Of a DNA stretch of 64,000 nt, positions 8,751 to 17,244 are shown in pieces (within the stretch, counting starts at the first letter, position 1; each line of letters starts with the position of its first letter). Where the stretch lies: NCBI RefSeq assembly GCF_036032445.1, contig NZ_CP107932.1, forward strand, positions 1,242,501 through 1,306,500, given 5' to 3'. Below the pieces are notes generated by a model, which made no database searches, was not told the origin of the DNA, and worked only from the letters and a program-made list of their open reading frames with translations. A program made the position numbers and the translations under genes. This DNA is from Nocardia sp. NBC_00416 (GTDB lineage Bacteria; Actinomycetota; Actinomycetes; Mycobacteriales; Mycobacteriaceae).

Positions 8751-9483
8751 TCATTGCCCGTGTGCCTCGATTGTCCTACCTGAACTGGGTTTATGTCACT
8801 CGACAGATCGGCCGATGCCGGATCGCTGTTTGAATCACCGGTCTATAACGAGTTTTCGTAGGGTCGACGAAAACAGGTGTGAAGAAGGATTCTGATCAGG
8901 TAATTCCGAGAGGTGCGCACCGCCCGATTATCTCTACCCCGGATCGCGCACGTTGTCCGCTGAATCGTTGGCGCGGCCGATAATTGGAACTCGCTGAAGT
9001 ATTTGATCATGGAAATGTATATCCGGCAGGCGGGCCGGACCGTGGGCTGAAATCTAGCAATTCTCCACGTGCCGAATGGGTTCGAGGCCTGCCCGTCGAA
9101 ACAATCTTGTTCCGTGCCGTTCGCCGAACTCTGCGATGAACTCGGTGGCCGATCCGGAACCCTGTGCGGTCGCGAATTCTGCCGCGTCCCGGCCTGTTTC
9201 GGGGAGCGGTGAACGGCGGGGCCTTCACTGCGGTCGTCACCGGCCGGACCGACCTCTCCGATGCGTTGTCGCGGCCGCGGTGCGGCCGTCGGGCTTGCCG
9301 GGTGTTTCTGCTCCGCCCGGTCGCGACCCGGGGCGCGCGTCGGGGCACCCGTCGGCGCTCCTCCTGGTCGTTTCGATGCCCAGCGAGTTGTCGGACGCCC
9401 GTAAACGGGGACTGTGAGAAGGGGTGATAGCGAATGGGCATCGGGGGTAGCATCCAGGTATCCCTCGACGAGTGGGGAAGGCG
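8751..9483. other. Long region without a supported gene, upstream of hypA
   Basis: About 730 bases separate the peptide terminator from hypA. Open frames here lack ribosome binding sites and recognisable products. Visible structure is a 7-7-7 inverted repeat TTTTCGT/ACGAAAA at 8853-8873. On the minus strand near 9060-9200 there is a short stretch of protein-like sequence ending at a stop (reading TEFIAEFGERHGTRLFRRAG), which has no start and may be a relic. The hydrogenase operon promoter presumably lies in the last 100-200 bases, but I cannot point to it. Confidence 0.4.
8853..8873. repeat. Inverted repeat TTTTCGT-N7-ACGAAAA
   Basis: Two 7-base arms (8853-8859 and 8867-8873) are exact reverse complements with a 7-base spacer. 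It could be a regulator site or a weak hairpin; it lies about 610 bases before hypA. Confidence 0.3.
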
Positions 9484-9852
9484 ATGCACGAACTTGCCAT
9501 CACGCAGAGTGTCGTCGACGCCGTCTGCGAGCATGCGGCGGGACGGCGGGTCTACAGCGTCACCGTCGAGGTGGGTGCCCTGACAGCGGTGGTTCCCGAG
9601 GCGATGCGGTTCTGTTTCGAGCTCGCCGCCGAGGACACCGTCGCGGAGGGTGCGAACCTGGATATCCGGTGCGTGCCGGGCGCTGCGCAGTGCCGCAGCT
9701 GCGGTGCGGACTTCATCGTCACCGATCTGCTCCTGATCTGCGCGTGCGGCAGTGCCGACGTAGAGGTGCGGGCGGGTCGGGAACTGCGGATCCGGTCGAT
9801 GGAAGTGAGCCGAGAATGTGCGCAACCTGCGGATGCGGGAACGACACGGTAG
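9484..9852 (+). CDS. hypA: HypA, nickel chaperone for [NiFe] hydrogenase
   Basis: I place the start at 9484 because HypA must begin Met-His (MHELAIT): the N-terminal amine and His2 bind nickel. GGGGAAGG lies just upstream. The 122-residue protein has the zinc site Cys70, Cys73, Cys86 and Cys88; the second pair is CxC (ICACGS) rather than the usual CxxC. HypA delivers nickel with HypB to the large-subunit precursor. The gene overlaps hypB by 37 bases, so the two are co-translated. It opens the hydrogenase island. Confidence 0.95.
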   Translation: MHELAITQSVVDAVCEHAAGRRVYSVTVEVGALTAVVPEAMRFCFELAAEDTVAEGANLDIRCVPGAAQCRSCGADFIVTDLLLICACGSADVEVRAGRELRIRSMEVSRECAQPADAGTTR

Positions 9853-10673
9853 GCGTGATCACGGTCGGGCGCGATGATTCGCCCGGCGCGGGGCACGGGC
9901 ACGGCCGGGATCAGCCGGCGGCGCACGCGCACGGACCCGAACACGAGCATCGGCACGACGACGGCACCACGCACGCCCATCCGCCACTGACCGACACCGT
10001 CTCGCTCGAACAGAAGGTGCTGGCCAAGAACGACCACCTCGCCCAGCACAATCGGGAGTGGTTGCAGGGGCGCGGCATCGTGGCGCTCAACCTGACGAGT
10101 TCGCCGGGAGCGGGCAAGACCACGTTGCTGGAGCGGACGATTCGAGCGTTGCCCGACACCCCGATCGCCGTGATCGAGGGTGATCAGGAGACCGTGCGGG
10201 ACGCCGAGCGGATCGCCGCGACCGGAGCGCGGGCGGTGCAGGTCAATACCGGTGCGGGCTGCCATCTGGACGCGGAGATGACGCAGCGGGCACTGACCGC
10301 CCTGGATCCCGACCGCGGCAGCCTGCTGTTCATCGAGAACGTCGGCAATCTGGTCTGCCCGGCGCTGTTCGATCTCGGCGAGGCCCGGAAGGTCGTGATG
10401 ATCTCGGTGACCGAGGGGACCGATAAGCCCCTGAAGTACCCGCATATGTTCGCGGCGGCGGGTCTGGTGATCGTGAACAAGATCGATCTGCTGCCCTATG
10501 TCGATTTCGACCTCGACGCCTGTGCCGCGTACGCGCATGCGGTGAACCCCGGTGTGGACATTCTCCCGATCTCGGTCACTGCTGGTGAGGGGCTCGAGCG
10601 CTGGTACGAGTGGTTGGCCGAGCAGCGTCGGGCGGTCCCGGTGAGCCTTGAGGGTGTAGCGGGCCCCGTCTAG
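9816..10673 (+). CDS. hypB: HypB, GTPase for nickel insertion
   Basis: The ATG at 9816 gives the N-terminal high-affinity nickel motif CATCGC at residues 2-7, which decides the start. A histidine-rich nickel-storage stretch follows at about 27-55. The SIMIBI GTPase domain has Walker A SSPGAGKTT at 95-103, metal ligands Cys149-His150 and Cys181, and NKID at 221-224. The 285-residue length fits the family. HypB hydrolyses GTP to drive nickel transfer from HypA. It is followed by 82 bases containing a CRP-type site before the structural genes. Confidence 0.96.
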   Translation: MCATCGCGNDTVGVITVGRDDSPGAGHGHGRDQPAAHAHGPEHEHRHDDGTTHAHPPLTDTVSLEQKVLAKNDHLAQHNREWLQGRGIVALNLTSSPGAGKTTLLERTIRALPDTPIAVIEGDQETVRDAERIAATGARAVQVNTGAGCHLDAEMTQRALTALDPDRGSLLFIENVGNLVCPALFDLGEARKVVMISVTEGTDKPLKYPHMFAAAGLVIVNKIDLLPYVDFDLDACAAYAHAVNPGVDILPISVTAGEGLERWYEWLAEQRRAVPVSLEGVAGPV

Positions 10674-10678
10674 ACTGT

Positions 10679-10694
10679 TGTGATCGGCGTCACA
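10679..10694. promoter_or_regulatory. CRP/GlxR-type binding site upstream of hhyS
   Basis: TGTGA at 10679-10683 and TCACA at 10690-10694 are separated by six bases, an exact match to the CRP/GlxR consensus TGTGA-N6-TCACA; the outer bases extend the palindrome to TTGTGA/TCACAA. It is centred about 70 bases upstream of the small-subunit ATG, in the only long gap of the island. cAMP-linked control of structural gene expression is inferred. Confidence 0.7.
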
Positions 10695-10755
10695 AATACG
10701 TGGAATGCGAGCCGGACCGGCCAGCCCCCGCTTCGACTCCGGAAGGTGGCAGCAT

Positions 10756-11811
10756 ATGCCAACTCAGGAAGCGGTCCGAGCTGAAGAGACCTTGATCCAC
10801 GTGCTCTGGATCAATGCCGGTCTCAGTTGCGATGGCGATTCGGTGGCGTTGACCGCCGCCACCCAGCCCAGTATCGAAGAAATAGCCCTCGGCGCTCTAC
10901 CCGGTCTACCTCAAGTCGCGGTGCACTGGCCGCTCATCGATTTCGAATGCGGTCCCAACGGGGGAGCCGACGACTTCCTCGAATGGTTCTTCCGCGCGGA
11001 CCGCGGTGAGCTCGAGCCATTCGTCCTGGTGGTCGAGGGGTCGATACCGAACGAGCAGTTGCACGAGGAAGGCTATTGGTGCGGGTTCGGTAACGACCCG
11101 GCCACCGGTCAGCCGCTGACGACCAGTGAATGGCTGGATCGTCTCGCCCCGAAGGCGACCGCCATAGTGGCGGTCGGTACCTGCGCGACCTACGGCGGAA
11201 TCCACGCGATGGCGGGCAATCCGACCGGAGCGATGGGGGTGCCCGACTATCTCGGCTGGGGTTGGAAGAGCAAGGCGGATATTCCGATCGTCTGTGTCCC
11301 CGGCTGTCCCATCCACCCGGACAACCTGTCGGAGACGCTCACCTACCTGCTCTACATGGCCACCGGCCAGGCCCCGATGATTCCGCTCGACGAGGCGCTG
11401 CGACCCAAGTGGCTGTTCGGCGCGACCGTGCACGAGGGCTGCGACCGGGCGGGTTATTACGAGGAGGGCGATTTCGCCACCGAGTACGGCTCGCCGAAAT
11501 GCATTGTGAAACTGGGGTGCTGGGGCCCGGTGGTCAAGTGCAACGTGCCCAAGCGCGGGTGGATCAACGGTGTGGGCGGCTGCCCGAACGTGGGCGGCAT
11601 CTGCATCGGCTGCACAATGCCCGGCTTCCCCGACAAATTCATGCCGTTCATGGACGAACCGCCCGGCGGAAAGCTCTCGTCGACCGCCTCGGGCATCTAT
11701 GGCTCGGTGGTCCGCAGCCTGCGGCACATCACCGGTCGCACCGTCGACAAAGAGCCGAGCTGGCGGCACAGAGGCGCAAAGCTCGAAACCGGCGCGACCC
11801 GAACCTGGTAG
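10756..11811 (+). CDS. hhyS: [NiFe] hydrogenase small subunit, group 1h type
   Basis: The 351-residue protein carries the electron-relay iron-sulfur clusters. The proximal cluster motif reads SCDGD (Cys25, Asp28): Asp stands where most hydrogenases have the second Cys of CxxC, the hallmark of the oxygen-insensitive actinobacterial group 1h enzymes. Further ligand regions are GTCAT, PGCPIHPD, HEGCDRAGYYEEG and the Cys-rich segment NGVGGCPNVGGICIGCTMPG. There is no Tat signal or C-terminal membrane anchor, so the enzyme stays in the cytoplasm or on the inner face of the membrane. The ATG at 10756 follows GGAAGGTGG. Confidence 0.95.
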   Translation: MPTQEAVRAEETLIHVLWINAGLSCDGDSVALTAATQPSIEEIALGALPGLPQVAVHWPLIDFECGPNGGADDFLEWFFRADRGELEPFVLVVEGSIPNEQLHEEGYWCGFGNDPATGQPLTTSEWLDRLAPKATAIVAVGTCATYGGIHAMAGNPTGAMGVPDYLGWGWKSKADIPIVCVPGCPIHPDNLSETLTYLLYMATGQAPMIPLDEALRPKWLFGATVHEGCDRAGYYEEGDFATEYGSPKCIVKLGCWGPVVKCNVPKRGWINGVGGCPNVGGICIGCTMPGFPDKFMPFMDEPPGGKLSSTASGIYGSVVRSLRHITGRTVDKEPSWRHRGAKLETGATRTW

Positions 11812-11822
11812 GAGGATCTCCG

Positions 11823-11894
11823 ATGATGCGATACCTCCGCCTTCGCGCCGGCCTCTGTGGAACCCATGAACCCGCCCCGAAGGAGCTCCCATGA
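11823..11894 (+). CDS. Possible 23-residue coupling peptide between hhyS and hhyL
   Basis: AGGAGG lies 7 bases upstream of ATG 11823, and the frame encodes MMRYLRLRAGLCGTHEPAPK plus three residues, ending in TGA 11892-11894 that overlaps the hhyL ATG (ATGA). The strong ribosome binding site and the stop-start overlap suggest that ribosomes translate this leader and re-initiate on hhyL. Its own product is basic with one cysteine; a function beyond coupling is not evident. hhyL also has its own AAGGAG site, so the peptide may be incidental. Confidence 0.4.
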   Translation: MMRYLRLRAGLCGTHEPAPKELP

Positions 11895-13687
11895 CTCAGA
11901 TTATTCCGGAGCCCTCGCATCGGACGATCGAGCCGGACCGCCTTGTCGAGATGGCATGGGACCCGATCACCCGCATCGTCGGCAGCCTCGGTATCTATAC
12001 CAAGATCGACTTCGACAACAACGAAGTGGTCGAGTGCCACAGCACCTCCTCCATCTTCCGCGGCTACTCCGTTTTCATGCGGGGCAAGGATCCGCGCGAC
12101 GCCCACTTCATCACCAGCCGCATCTGCGGTATCTGCGGCGACAACCACGCGACCTGCTCCTGTTACTGCCAGAACATGGCCTACGGAGTGCAGCCGCCGC
12201 ACCTGGGCGAGTGGATCGTCAACCTCGGTGAGGCGGCCGAGTACATGTTCGACCACAACATCTTCCAGGAGAACCTGGTCGGTGTGGATTTCTGCGAGAA
12301 AATGGTCGCCGAGACCAATCCCGGGGTGCTCGCCCTGGCCGAGCGGACCGAGGCGCCGCATTTCGAGGCGCACGGCTACCGCAAGATCGCCGACATCATG
12401 CGCGCCCTCAACCCGTTCACCGGGGAGTTCTACCGGGAGGCGCTGCAGGTGAGCCGGTACACCCGGGAGATGTTCTGCCTGATGGAGGGCAGACATGTGC
12501 ACCCGTCGACGCTGTACCCCGGTGGCCCCGGCACAGTGGCGACGGTCCAGCTGATGACCGACTACATGACCAGGCTCATGCGCTACGTCGAGTTCATGAA
12601 GAAGGTCGTGCCGATGCACGACGACCTGTTCGACTTCTTCTACGAGGCCTTACCCGGTTACGACCAGGTCGGCCTGCGGCGCACTCTGCTGGGCTGCTGG
12701 GGTTCGTTCCAGGACCCCGAGTTCTGCAACTTCGCGTACAAGGATATGGAGGACTGGGGTCGCAAGATGTTCGTCACCCCGGGCGTCGTGGTGGACGGCA
12801 AGCTGGTCACCACGTCACTGGTCGATATCAACCTGGGTCTCCGGATCCTGCTGGGCAGTTCGTACTACGAGGACTGGACCGATCAGGAGATGTTCGTGAA
12901 GACCGATCCGCTGGGCAATCCGGTGGACCGGCGCCATCCCTGGAATCAGCACACCAATCCGAGGCCGCAGAAGCGCGACCTGGACGACAAGTACAGCTGG
13001 GTGATGTCGCCACGCTGGTTCGACGGCAGCGACCACCTCGCCCTGGACACCGGTGGTGGACCGCTGGCGCGCCTGTGGTCGACGGCGCTGGCGAACCTTG
13101 TCGATATCGGCTACGTGAAGTCGACAGGCCACAGCGTGCAGATCAACCTGCCCAAGACCGCGCTGCTGGGTCCGGTCACGCTGGAATGGAAGATCCCTGC
13201 TCAGGGCAGCAACACCATCGAACGCAATCGGGCCCGCACCTATTTCCAGGCGTACGCGGCGGCCTGCGCGCTGCACTTCGCGGAAAAGGCGCTCGCGGAG
13301 ATCCGGGCCGGCCACACCAAGACCTGGGAGAAGTTCGAGGTGCCCGAGGAGGGCATCGGCTGCGGCTTCACCGAGGCGGTGCGCGGGGTGCTGTCGCACC
13401 ACATGGTGATCCGGGACGGGAAGATCGCGAATTATCACCCGTATCCGCCGACGCCGTGGAACGCCAGTCCACGAGACGGCTACGGCACGCCGGGCCCGTA
13501 CGAGGACGCGGTGCAGGGACAGCCGATCTTCGAGGAGAACGACCGCGAGCATTTCAAGGGCATCGACATCATGCGCACGGTGCGCAGTTTCGACCCCTGC
13601 CTGCCGTGCGGTGTGCACATGTACCTCGGCAAGGGCAAGACCCTGCAGAAACTGCACTCACCGACGCAGACGAACACCCCGGAGTGA
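11891..13687 (+). CDS. hhyL: [NiFe] hydrogenase large subunit, group 1h type
   Basis: The 598-residue protein has both nickel-binding motifs: L1 RICGICGDNH (Cys79, Cys82) and L2 DPCLPCGVH (Cys570, Cys573). It extends 22 residues beyond His576, the expected site at which a maturation protease removes the C-terminal peptide after nickel insertion. With HhyS it forms a high-affinity, oxygen-tolerant H2-oxidising enzyme that lets starving actinobacteria live on atmospheric H2; that role is known for the family. The protease, Hyp proteins and nickel permease needed for maturation are encoded downstream in the same direction. Confidence 0.96.
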   Translation: MTQIIPEPSHRTIEPDRLVEMAWDPITRIVGSLGIYTKIDFDNNEVVECHSTSSIFRGYSVFMRGKDPRDAHFITSRICGICGDNHATCSCYCQNMAYGVQPPHLGEWIVNLGEAAEYMFDHNIFQENLVGVDFCEKMVAETNPGVLALAERTEAPHFEAHGYRKIADIMRALNPFTGEFYREALQVSRYTREMFCLMEGRHVHPSTLYPGGPGTVATVQLMTDYMTRLMRYVEFMKKVVPMHDDLFDFFYEALPGYDQVGLRRTLLGCWGSFQDPEFCNFAYKDMEDWGRKMFVTPGVVVDGKLVTTSLVDINLGLRILLGSSYYEDWTDQEMFVKTDPLGNPVDRRHPWNQHTNPRPQKRDLDDKYSWVMSPRWFDGSDHLALDTGGGPLARLWSTALANLVDIGYVKSTGHSVQINLPKTALLGPVTLEWKIPAQGSNTIERNRARTYFQAYAAACALHFAEKALAEIRAGHTKTWEKFEVPEEGIGCGFTEAVRGVLSHHMVIRDGKIANYHPYPPTPWNASPRDGYGTPGPYEDAVQGQPIFEENDREHFKGIDIMRTVRSFDPCLPCGVHMYLGKGKTLQKLHSPTQTNTPE

Positions 13688-13720
13688 GTCCGTATCCGTA
13701 CCGGCGACGGGAGGGTGACG

Positions 13721-14635
13721 GTGAACGGTCGCCCGGAACAACAGGACCACGCAAGACCTGACGATCGCCGATGGCGCGAGGCGGGCGATCGGATAGAGAC
13801 GCTGTTGGAGGCGAGCTCGGCGGGCGGCGCCTTGGCCCGCGAGCGCGCCGAGCAGCTGGTGCGCGAGGTCGTCGAGCTGTACGGCGCGGGGCTGGCCAGG
13901 GTGGTCGAGTTGCTCGATACGGGGGCACTCGAACACCTGGTTCGCGACGACCTGCTGGCGAGCCTGCTGCTCGTACACGGGCTGCACCCGCACGACGTGG
14001 AGGCCAGGGTAGGGGCGGCGCTGGACAGCGTGCGGCCCTACCTGGGTTCGCACGGCGGGGACGTCGGCCTGGTCGAGATCGTCGACGGCGTGGTGCGTCT
14101 GGAATTGGCCGGGAGCTGCCGCAGCTGCCCGTCCTCGTCGGTGACGTTGGAGCTGGCCGTGGAGGACGCGGTGCGCGCGGCGGCACCGGAGATCGAGGCG
14201 ATCGAAGTCGTCGCCGCGCAGACGGAGTCGGCGGACCTCATCTCCGCCGACTCGCTGTTCTCGCGGGTCCGGCCGAGTGACCACGGGTCCGGCAGTTGGG
14301 TGGCGGTCCCCGAACTGGGCGACCTGGCTCCCGGCGAAGTGGGCGGGTTCACCGTCGCCGGGCTCACGGTGCTGGCCTGCCGGGTCGGCGAGCAGCTGTT
14401 CGCCTATCGAGATCACTGCCCGGTCTGTGCGCATTCGCTCGCGGGTGCCGCCCTGCACCGTCGGGCCGGATTCCCGGTCGGCGACGCGGTACTGCGCTGC
14501 CCGACCTGTCGCGCGCATTTCGACGTCGTAGGGGCCGGCGCGCGTGTCGACGGTGACGGGCACCTCGAACCGCTCCCGGTTCTCGTGCGCTCCGGTGAAC
14601 TGTCGGTGGCCGTACCGGTGGGGGTGGGCGGTTGA
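13721..14635 (+). CDS. hhyE: NifU-domain/Rieske-like fusion, hydrogenase-linked electron-transfer protein
   Basis: Of two nearby GTG codons, 13721 is chosen because GGGAGG lies 6 bases upstream (the other, 13715, touches it). The 304-residue protein has an N-terminal helical part, a NifU C-terminal-type domain at about 100-155 with GSCRSCPSS (Cys133, Cys136), and a Rieske-like domain at about 190-290. In the latter the usual CxH...CxxH ligands are replaced by CPVC (233, 236) and CPTCRAH (260, 263, His266). The equivalent gene in mycobacterial hhy operons is proposed to pass electrons from the hydrogenase to the respiratory chain. The symbol follows that usage. Confidence 0.75.
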   Translation: MNGRPEQQDHARPDDRRWREAGDRIETLLEASSAGGALARERAEQLVREVVELYGAGLARVVELLDTGALEHLVRDDLLASLLLVHGLHPHDVEARVGAALDSVRPYLGSHGGDVGLVEIVDGVVRLELAGSCRSCPSSSVTLELAVEDAVRAAAPEIEAIEVVAAQTESADLISADSLFSRVRPSDHGSGSWVAVPELGDLAPGEVGGFTVAGLTVLACRVGEQLFAYRDHCPVCAHSLAGAALHRRAGFPVGDAVLRCPTCRAHFDVVGAGARVDGDGHLEPLPVLVRSGELSVAVPVGVGG

Positions 14636-15267
14636 ACACACCGTTCCGAGTGCTGCAGCGGATCACCGCCGAGGGCCCGCCCGCGCCGCGGCTGGGCGAA
14701 CGGTGCGAGATGTGTGCCGAACCGATCGCCGCCGAACACCAGCACGTCGTGAACATCGAAGGCCGGCAGCTGATGTGTGTATGTCGTGGCTGTTATCTGC
14801 TGTTCGTGGATCAGCAGGCGGCCCTGCGGTACCGGGCGGTGCCGGATCGGTATCTCGCCTTTCCCGGTTTCACGATCAGCCAGGGAGAGTGGGACGCACT
14901 GGAGATACCGGTGGGGCTCGCCTTCTTCTTCCGCAACTCCGCGCTGGGCAGGACCGTGGCGTTCTATCCGGGACCCGCGGGAGCGACCGAATCGGAACTG
15001 CCCTTGGCGCAATGGAGCACGATCCTGGAGCGACACCCGGGACTGGACACCCTCAGCGCCGATGTCGAAGCCCTGCTGATCCGGATCCCCGAGCGCGGGA
15101 CCACGGCCGCGAGTTGTCTCCTGCTGCCGATCGACGCGTGTTACGAATTCGTCGGCCGGATGCGGTTGCTGTGGCGTGGCTTCGACGGCGGCCAGGATGT
15201 GCGCCGCTATCTGGACGAGTTCTTCGCCACGGTCTCCGACCGCGCGCGGTCGGTCGGTGCGGTATGA
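14632..15267 (+). CDS. DUF5947 family protein, hydrogenase accessory
   Basis: Translation probably starts at TTG 14632, whose bases overlap the hhyE stop (TTGA), so the genes are coupled. The 211-residue protein begins with a zinc-ribbon-like cluster: CEMC at 25-28, His36/His38, and CVCRGC at 49-54. The rest is a mixed alpha/beta domain without known catalytic motifs. It matches what I know as DUF5947, a family seen almost only in actinobacterial hydrogenase operons. A role in cluster assembly or subunit maturation is a guess from context. Confidence 0.7.
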   Translation: MNTPFRVLQRITAEGPPAPRLGERCEMCAEPIAAEHQHVVNIEGRQLMCVCRGCYLLFVDQQAALRYRAVPDRYLAFPGFTISQGEWDALEIPVGLAFFFRNSALGRTVAFYPGPAGATESELPLAQWSTILERHPGLDTLSADVEALLIRIPERGTTAASCLLLPIDACYEFVGRMRLLWRGFDGGQDVRRYLDEFFATVSDRARSVGAV

Positions 15268-15911
15268 GTCCCGTCCACTCGACGACGTTCGCCGTCCTCG
15301 AGATCAAGCCGGAACCGTACGCGGTCGCGCCGATCCTGTCCGCGCGGGTGGGTATCGCCTCGCTCGCGGAGGAGCCTGTGCACGCGATCGCCCTGCGCGC
15401 GCAAGTGCGTATCCAGCCGTCTCGCCGCCGCTACTCCGACGAGGAGGGCGCGGGGCTGACCGATCTTTTCGGTGCCCGCGACCGCTGGCGCGATACGCAA
15501 CGGTCGTTCCTCTGGATGCACTGCGCCACCATGGTTCCCGGGTTCTCCGGAGGTGCCGAGGTGGATCTGCCGATGCCGTGCACCTACGACTTCGAAGTGA
15601 CCGGATCGAAGTATCTGCACGCGTTACGCGACGGCGCGGCGCCGTTGATCTTCCTGTTCAGCGGCACCGTCTTCATCAAGGGCAGCAGCGGATTCGCAAT
15701 CCAGCAGATCCCCTGGGACCGGGAGGACTCCTTCGATATGCCCGTTTCGGTATGGCGCGACCTGATGGCCGCGCATTTCCCGAATACCGGCTGGCTGCGC
15801 CTGCACCGGGACACTCTCGAGGCCCTGACCGCCTACAAATCCGACCACGGCCTGCTCGGATTCGACGACGCGGTGACCCGGCTCCTGGCTCGTACCGAGG
15901 AACTGCCGTGA
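15264..15911 (+). CDS. DUF6084 family protein, hydrogenase accessory
   Basis: The ATG at 15264 overlaps the preceding stop (ATGA). The 215-residue product is mostly beta-strand with a middle segment DLPMPCTYDFEVTGSKYLHA and FLFSGTVFI. There are no catalytic motifs, transmembrane segments or metal-binding clusters. I recognise it as the DUF6084 type that accompanies group 1h hydrogenases; its function is unknown. Position within an unbroken chain of overlapping genes implies it is made together with the enzyme. Confidence 0.65.
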   Translation: MSPVHSTTFAVLEIKPEPYAVAPILSARVGIASLAEEPVHAIALRAQVRIQPSRRRYSDEEGAGLTDLFGARDRWRDTQRSFLWMHCATMVPGFSGGAEVDLPMPCTYDFEVTGSKYLHALRDGAAPLIFLFSGTVFIKGSSGFAIQQIPWDREDSFDMPVSVWRDLMAAHFPNTGWLRLHRDTLEALTAYKSDHGLLGFDDAVTRLLARTEELP

Positions 15912-17233
15912 ACGCCGAGCCGCTCGCCCGGGCACGCGCCGTCGCCGACGCGGTGCTCTATGAGGGCTATCTGCTCTATCCCTATCGATCCAATTCGCGC
16001 AAGAACCAGGCGCGCTGGCAGTTCGGAGTGCTGGGGCCCGACGGTGCCGCCGCGGCCGGGATCGGCGAGGAGCCGTCCCTATCGGCCCGATTCTTGCTCG
16101 ATCCGGGCAGGGAGCCGGTGCTGACGTGGACGATCCGCTTCCTCCAGCTCCAGCGGCGGCAGGTGGTGGACGGCGACGGCACGCCGCGCGACGAACTGTC
16201 CGTTGGCGGCCGATCGTGGCTGTCCTGGGACGAGGCCGTGGTACGGGAGGTCGTCGTCGGTCCGGTGGGGCCCGGGTCCCTGGTTCACCCACTGACGGTG
16301 CCCGGTGGCGCCGATACCGAGGAAATCGCCGACGCTTCGGGGCAGGCGGTCGGGGCGCTGGTGCGGACCCGGCAGTCGCTCGCGGCCGAACTGGAACTCG
16401 CGGTGGAGCCCGACGGCCAATTCCTGCGGCTCGCGGTCGAGGTCCGCAATGTGGGCGCGCCCGCGTCCGGCAAGCCGGACGCCATCGCCCGCTCGTTGAT
16501 CGGCGCGCACGTCATCGTGGAACTCATCGGAGGACAGTTCGTTTCCTCGCTGGAACCGTCACCGGACGCCGCGGCCGCGGTCGAGCGGTGTGCGCAGCAT
16601 CGGTGCTTCCCCGTGCTGGCAGGCCCGCCCGGCGACCACAGTCTGCTGCTGATCTCGCCGATCATCCTGTACGACCACCCGGAGATCGCGGAACAGAGCG
16701 AGGGAGCGCTGTTCGATTCCACCGAGATCGACGAGATCCTCACCCTGCGGGTGATGACCATGACCGATGAGGAGAAGGCGCAGGCGCGCGCGACAGACCC
16801 ACGTGCGGGCGAGATCATCGACCGCTGTGACGCCATATCGCCGGAAGCGATGCGGCAGCTGCACGGCGCGCTGCGGGAGCCGCGGCCCGCGCGCCCGGGA
16901 CTGGTTCCCGAGGTTCCCGAGGGGATCGACTGGTGGGACCCGTCGGCCGACGGTGCCGTGCGTCCGGACGCCGACGCGGTGCCGGTGGCGGGTGTGCTGG
17001 TGCGCAGAGGCAGCCGGGTCCGCCTGCATCCCTCCCGGCGGGCCGACGCCCAGGATCTGTTCGTCGACGGAAAACCCGCGCGTGTCGTCTCGGTGCACCA
17101 GGACGTGGACGGGCAGGCGCACGTCGGTGTCGTACTGGACGACGATCCGGCGGCCGATATGCACGAATGGTTCGGCCGCTACCTCTATTTCGCGCCCGAC
17201 GAACTGGAGCCGCTCGACAGTGCCGAGAACTGA
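15908..17233 (+). CDS. Uncharacterised 441-residue hydrogenase-operon protein
   Basis: The GTG at 15908 overlaps the preceding stop (GTGA), continuing the coupling chain. The protein opens with ARAVADAVLYEGYLLYPYRS, followed by beta-rich segments and EGALFDSTEIDEILTLRVMT near 280-300, and ends in a separate small domain (about 360-441) with VRRGSRVRLHPSRRADAQDL. I see no catalytic motif, signal peptide or membrane segment. Homologues with the LYEGYLLYPYR start occur in actinobacterial hydrogenase operons; I do not know a function. The size and two-domain layout suggest a scaffold or regulator rather than a small chaperone. Confidence 0.7.
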   Translation: MNAEPLARARAVADAVLYEGYLLYPYRSNSRKNQARWQFGVLGPDGAAAAGIGEEPSLSARFLLDPGREPVLTWTIRFLQLQRRQVVDGDGTPRDELSVGGRSWLSWDEAVVREVVVGPVGPGSLVHPLTVPGGADTEEIADASGQAVGALVRTRQSLAAELELAVEPDGQFLRLAVEVRNVGAPASGKPDAIARSLIGAHVIVELIGGQFVSSLEPSPDAAAAVERCAQHRCFPVLAGPPGDHSLLLISPIILYDHPEIAEQSEGALFDSTEIDEILTLRVMTMTDEEKAQARATDPRAGEIIDRCDAISPEAMRQLHGALREPRPARPGLVPEVPEGIDWWDPSADGAVRPDADAVPVAGVLVRRGSRVRLHPSRRADAQDLFVDGKPARVVSVHQDVDGQAHVGVVLDDDPAADMHEWFGRYLYFAPDELEPLDSAEN

Positions 17234-17244
17234 AAGGAGACATC

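Noticed and set aside
9060..9200. Short protein-like stretch on the minus strand before hypA
   Set aside because: It reads like the C-terminus of a protein but has no start codon or recognisable family; kept only as a possible relic.
9007..9825. Long minus-strand open frame across the hypA region
   Set aside because: It overlaps hypA in antisense, its translation is Arg/His-rich and non-protein-like, and it has no ribosome binding site.
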